Origin: Candidatus Rokuibacteriota bacterium
GTDB taxonomy: Bacteria; Methylomirabilota; Methylomirabilia; Rokubacteriales; CSP1-6
Assembly (NCBI GenBank): GCA_003220195.1
Contig: QHRT01000103.1
Coordinates: forward strand, 671-11,416
Direction of reading: 5' to 3'
DNA: 10,746 bases
A model generated the notes under the pieces. The model worked only from the letters and a program-made list of their open reading frames with translations, searched no databases and was not told the origin of the DNA. Positions 7,980 through 10,746 of the stretch are shown one piece after another (the stretch's first letter is position 1; each line of letters opens with the position of its first letter). The translations under genes and the position numbers were made by a program.

Positions 7980-7989
7980 GCGTCGGACG

Positions 7990-8832
7990 TCACACCGGCC
8001 ATTCCACGGCCGCCAGGTCCACGCGTCCCATCTCGCCGAAGAACCGGACGCGCGCCCGGGCCGGCGCGACGGCGCCGACGAGCACGATCCAGTTCAGGAG
8101 CTCGTGCGATCCGGTCTCGTGGAGCTCCTTCGTCGTGAGACCACGCATGGCTTCGTGGTCGCCGCCCTCGAGCCAGCCGACGACGCGGCGGTCGAACGCG
8201 GGATCGGACTCGCCAACTCGCGCCAGCGAGAGCTCGGGAAAATGTGACAGGCCGCCGGTCGCGATGACCGCGACGTTCCAGGGGCTCGCGGCGACGACGC
8301 GCGCGATGTGCCGTCCCGCGTCGAAGCAGCGTCGCGCGGTCGGCGGCGGGGGGACGAAGCAGTTGACCCAGAATGGAACCAGCGGCGGGCTCGGCTGATC
8401 ACCGTAGAGCGTCGTCAGCGGCGACAGGAACGCGTGATCGAGCGCTCCCGACCACGACGCCGCGAAGTCGAACCCGGCCTCCATCCCCTGCTCCAGGATC
8501 CGCTGCGCAAGGTCCTCGTGGAGCGGATACCGGTCGGGCAACCCGTCGAGCGCGCGATCGAACTCGATCGGATCGTCCTGGACCATGCGCCGCACCGTGC
8601 GCCCGACCCGCACGCACATCGCGGGCACCGCGTCGAAGGAAAAGACGTTCAGGTGATCGTCCGCGACGATGACGATCGCGTCCGGGTGTCGCGCGATCAG
8701 ATCGCGACCCATCTCGCGGACGACCGCGATCAGGTCCTCCACCATCCGCCGGCCGCGGGGCCCGACGTTCGTCTCGTAGTACTCGGGGTGGAGCACGTGC
8801 GACATGGCCGCGGCGTACACGATCTGGCCCAT
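7990..8832 (-). CDS. LigB-family class III extradiol ring-cleavage dioxygenase, catalytic subunit
   Basis: A 280-residue protein of the LigB superfamily, non-haem Fe(II) enzymes that open catechol-like rings next to the two hydroxyls. Fe ligands can be matched to those of LigB: H12 in AMSHV, H60 in ADDHLNVF and E244 in SHELLNW. The likely acid-base histidine is H197 in TGGLSHFP, and H133 in LDHAF matches another conserved position. Length is normal. With the adjacent LigA-type subunit it should form a two-subunit dioxygenase of the protocatechuate 4,5-/gallate/aminophenol type; the substrate cannot be told from sequence. The ATG at 8832 has no Shine-Dalgarno site but a promoter lies just upstream. 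It heads an apparent operon with the LigA-type and Mo-hydroxylase genes and is divergent from the Asp-box protein gene. Confidence 0.9.
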   Translation of the reverse strand: MGQIVYAAAMSHVLHPEYYETNVGPRGRRMVEDLIAVVREMGRDLIARHPDAIVIVADDHLNVFSFDAVPAMCVRVGRTVRRMVQDDPIEFDRALDGLPDRYPLHEDLAQRILEQGMEAGFDFAASWSGALDHAFLSPLTTLYGDQPSPPLVPFWVNCFVPPPPTARRCFDAGRHIARVVAASPWNVAVIATGGLSHFPELSLARVGESDPAFDRRVVGWLEGGDHEAMRGLTTKELHETGSHELLNWIVLVGAVAPARARVRFFGEMGRVDLAAVEWPV

Positions 8833-8842
8833 GACGCCGCGC

Positions 8843-8871
8843 AGTCTATCGTCGCGGTGTCACCGGAACAA
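8843..8871 (-). promoter_or_regulatory. Predicted promoter of the dioxygenase/Mo-hydroxylase operon
   Basis: On the minus strand TTGTTC (8871-8866) and TAGACT (8848-8843) form a -35/-10 pair with an ideal 17-nt spacer. The -10 box ends 10 nt before the ATG at 8832, so the leader would be only about 4 nt, in line with the absence of a Shine-Dalgarno sequence. The hexamers match consensus moderately (3/6 and 4/6). Confidence 0.45.
8855..8865. promoter_or_regulatory. Short inverted repeat inside the dioxygenase promoter, possible operator
   Basis: CGGTG (8855-8859) and CACCG (8861-8865) form a perfect 5-bp inverted repeat around one T. The dyad sits in the spacer between the predicted -35 and -10 boxes of the dioxygenase gene, where a regulator would directly affect polymerase binding. 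Five-bp arms are common by chance in GC-rich DNA, so this is weaker than the repeat at 1030-1049. Confidence 0.25.
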
Positions 8872-8906
8872 GTGGACGCAGGCTCGCGCCTCCGATCCGC
8901 CGGCGG

Positions 8907-8912
8907 TACCAT
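8907..8912 (+). promoter_or_regulatory. Predicted -10 box of the Asp-box protein gene
   Basis: TACCAT matches TATAAT at four of six positions and ends 7 nt before the ATG at 8920. The implied transcription start coincides with, or lies a base or two from, the start codon, suggesting a leaderless message. I see no convincing -35 hexamer at the right distance. Confidence 0.35.
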
Positions 8913-8919
8913 TCAGATC

Positions 8920-9843
8920 ATGACGAACTACATTCTGCTCGGCACGGCGGACGGACTCTCTGCGCTCGATCTGGACGGGGGATCCCGTCGGGACTGGCTC
9001 TCCGGACACAGCGTCGACGCGCTGCTCCACGACGGCGGAAGCACCTGGGCGATCGTCGACGGCAAGACGATCCAGGTGATCGAGCGCGGCCGCGAACGGC
9101 ATGTCGCGGCGCTGGATGCGAAGCCGGGCACATGTCTTGCGATGATCCCGTCCGGGCTGCTGGTCGGAACGGAAGAAGCGCACCTGTTCACCCTGGCCGG
9201 TGAGCAGCTGGCGCCGATCGCGTCGTTCGAGACGGTGGACGGCCGTGACAGCTGGCACACACCGTGGGGGGATCCTGCCGACGTACGCTCCATCGCGGTG
9301 GATCTTCACGACGCATCCTCTCCCGTGATCTACGTCAACGTGCACGTCGGCGGCGTCGTCCGCTCGACGGACGGCGGCGAGTCGTGGAAGCCGACCCTCG
9401 ACATCGAGGTCGACGTGCACCAGGTCATCGCTCATCCGACCCGTCGCGGCGCCGCGCTGGTCGCCGCCTACGAGGGATTCGGCGAGAGTCGAGACGGTGG
9501 CGAGACGTGGCAGTTCATCACGGCCGGAATGCACGCTCACTATTGCCGCGCCGTCGCGGTCGCCGACGACACCGTGCTGGTTTCCGCGTCCACCGGTCCC
9601 GGCGGCAAGCGCGCCGCGATCTACAAGAAGCCGTTCGACGGGAGCACGGAGTTCGAGCGGTGTCGCTCCGGTCTGCCGGAGTGGTTCAATCACAACATCG
9701 ACACCGCGTGTCTGGCGGCCCGCGGCCGCCTGGTGGTGTTCGGCACCGAGGACGGGCGCGTCTTTCGCTCGCGCGACGCGGGCGAGTCGTGGGAGCTGAT
9801 CGCGAAGGGCTTACCGGAGATTCACTCGGCCGTGCTGACCTAG
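8920..9843 (+). CDS. Asp-box (BNR/sialidase-like) beta-propeller protein
   Basis: A 307-residue protein with three clear Asp-box repeats: STDGGESW (149-156), SRDGGETW (190-197) and SRDAGESW (284-291). Intervening segments have the short alternating beta-strand pattern of a beta-propeller (for example YILLGTADGLSALDLDG at the N-terminus). Such WD40/YVTN/BNR-like proteins are often annotated as exo-sialidase or glycosyl hydrolase, but Asp boxes alone do not show enzyme activity. There is no signal peptide or membrane segment, so it is probably cytoplasmic. The frame is open further upstream to 8308, but that part is antisense to the dioxygenase gene; the ATG at 8920 starts the propeller-like sequence and has a -10-like box just upstream. 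It is divergent from the dioxygenase operon (87-bp gap) and converges on the SDR gene with one base between stops. The function is unknown. Confidence 0.85.
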   Translation: MTNYILLGTADGLSALDLDGGSRRDWLSGHSVDALLHDGGSTWAIVDGKTIQVIERGRERHVAALDAKPGTCLAMIPSGLLVGTEEAHLFTLAGEQLAPIASFETVDGRDSWHTPWGDPADVRSIAVDLHDASSPVIYVNVHVGGVVRSTDGGESWKPTLDIEVDVHQVIAHPTRRGAALVAAYEGFGESRDGGETWQFITAGMHAHYCRAVAVADDTVLVSASTGPGGKRAAIYKKPFDGSTEFERCRSGLPEWFNHNIDTACLAARGRLVVFGTEDGRVFRSRDAGESWELIAKGLPEIHSAVLT

Positions 9844-9844
9844 C

Positions 9845-10746
9845 TCACTGGAGCCCGCGCGCTTCCCGCTCCCGGTTCGCTTCGGCGATCCGCTGTCCCA
9901 CCGTCTCGTCGATGCGCTCGAGCAGCTCCGGTCCGCTGAGCGTCGCACGGGCCTCGCGGATCAGCTGCTGCATCTGGCCCAGCGCCGAACCCGGCCCGTA
10001 CGAGCCGCGATCCGCCATCCCGCCGTCGATCAGGTTGTAGGTCCCCGTGACGTACGCGGCTTCGTCGCTCACCAGCCAGCACGCGAGCCGGCCGATGTCC
10101 TCGGGGTAGCCGACCCGCCCGAGGGGAATCGCGCGCTCCATCGCCGCGCGCTGATCGCCTTCGCCGATGAGCCCGGCCGCGAGCGGCGTGTCGATCACGC
10201 CGGGACCGATGCTGTTCACCGTGATCCCGAACGGCGCGAGCTCCTGGGCCCAGCACCGCGCCATCATCCGGACGCCGGCCTTGCTGGCGCAGTATGCGAA
10301 GAGCGTCGGGCTCGGTCGCTCCGCCGCGAGCGAGGAGATCGCGATGATGCGGCCGCCTCGATTCAGCTTCACCATTTCCCGCGCGCACGCCTGGACCGTC
10401 AGGAAGACGCCCTTGAGGTTCACGTCCATCAACGTGTCCCAGTCGTCTTCCCGCATCGTCAGGACCGTCCCGCCGCGGCCGATCCCGGCGTTCGCGACGC
10501 AGATGTCGAGCGCGCCGAATTCCCGGCTCGCTTGCTCCGCCATCGCGACCACGTCCTTCTTGTTGCGCACGTCGGCGACGCACGTGCCGGTCTTGCGTCC
10601 GAGCTCGCGCACCGCGCGCGCCGCGTCGTCCGCGCGCTCGCGGACGACGTCCGCGCAGAGCACGTTCGCGCCGGCCTGCGCGAGCGCGAGCGTGATGCCC
10701 CGGCCAATGCCGCTCCCGGCCCCCGTCACGACCGCGGTCTTTCCGT
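9845..10746 (-). CDS. Short-chain dehydrogenase/reductase (SDR), 5' end outside the window
   Basis: A classical SDR oxidoreductase that uses NAD(P)(H) on an alcohol or ketone. The frame enters at the right edge already within the first strand (GKTAVVTGAG), so only a few N-terminal residues are missing; a GTG at 10729 lies inside this strand and is not the start. Visible motifs are the cofactor site TGAGSGIG, NAG in VANAGIG, the catalytic serine in IAISSLAA, the catalytic YxxxK in YCASK (Y codon 10294-10292), and PGVIDTPL after the active site. An acidic residue in VLCADV after strand 2 suggests NAD(H) preference. After the usual C-terminal GTYNLIDGG comes an unusual tail of about 55 residues, rich in charged and helix-forming residues. 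It may belong with the aromatic-pathway genes, but nearness is the only evidence. Confidence 0.92.
   Translation of the reverse strand, partial: GKTAVVTGAGSGIGRGITLALAQAGANVLCADVVRERADDAARAVRELGRKTGTCVADVRNKKDVVAMAEQASREFGALDICVANAGIGRGGTVLTMREDDWDTLMDVNLKGVFLTVQACAREMVKLNRGGRIIAISSLAAERPSPTLFAYCASKAGVRMMARCWAQELAPFGITVNSIGPGVIDTPLAAGLIGEGDQRAAMERAIPLGRVGYPEDIGRLACWLVSDEAAYVTGTYNLIDGGMADRGSYGPGSALGQMQQLIREARATLSGPELLERIDETVGQRIAEANREREARGLQ

Noticed and set aside
8308..8919. Upstream extension of the Asp-box gene frame
   Set aside because: It is antisense to the dioxygenase gene and Arg-rich, unlike the propeller sequence that starts at 8920.
9836..9852. A terminator between the convergent Asp-box and SDR genes
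   Set aside because: Only one base separates the stop codons and no hairpin with a T tract is visible.

Overview
This is a GC-rich stretch (about two thirds G+C by eye, with strong G/C at third codon positions) from a bacterial chromosome. Genes are tightly packed on both strands. Nothing mobile is visible: no insertion sequence, integrase, tRNA or rRNA gene, or CRISPR array. The gene mix (molybdenum hydroxylase large subunit, MoxR ATPase, LigAB-type ring-cleavage dioxygenase, SDR oxidoreductase, multi-GAF hybrid histidine kinase) suits a heterotrophic soil or sediment bacterium, perhaps of the Rokubacteria/Methylomirabilota or proteobacterial kind. Taxonomy cannot be settled from this window.

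Layout from left to right. A MoxR/CoxD-like AAA+ ATPase (67-984, minus) reads leftward and overlaps the possible start of a further gene at the left edge. A short divergent control region (985-1118) holds a good -10 box, a perfect 8-bp inverted repeat and a strong ribosome binding site for the ATPase. On the plus strand follow an M48 (Ste24/HtpX-type) membrane metalloprotease (1119-2240) and a 1069-residue membrane hybrid histidine kinase with three GAF domains and a receiver (2284-5493). Converging on these is a minus-strand operon: LigB-type extradiol dioxygenase (8832-7990), its small LigA-type subunit (7979-7764) and a xanthine dehydrogenase/CoxL-family molybdopterin subunit (7767-about 5435). 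The last has an apparent frameshift close to its C-terminus. Divergent from the dioxygenase is a small Asp-box (BNR) beta-propeller protein (8920-9843, plus). A minus-strand SDR oxidoreductase runs off the right edge (9845-10746).

How the genes may work together. The extradiol dioxygenase and the molybdenum hydroxylase are tightly coupled (10-nt gap, then a TTGA overlap). They look like part of an oxidative pathway for an aromatic or N-heteroaromatic compound: hydroxylation by the Mo enzyme and ring opening by LigAB, with the SDR as a possible dehydrogenase. The Mo subunit carries PYRGAGR rather than the cysteine loop of true aerobic CO dehydrogenase, so CO oxidation is unlikely. Its usual 2Fe-2S and FAD partner subunits are not in the window. 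MoxR ATPases of this type serve as maturation factors for CoxL-like enzymes, so the ATPase may act on this or a related Mo enzyme. The pathway and substrate are inference.

Several genes (protease, dioxygenase, BNR protein) lack a Shine-Dalgarno sequence and instead have a -10-like hexamer 7-10 nt before the start codon, which suggests leaderless or nearly leaderless mRNAs. Only the MoxR gene has a clear Shine-Dalgarno site.
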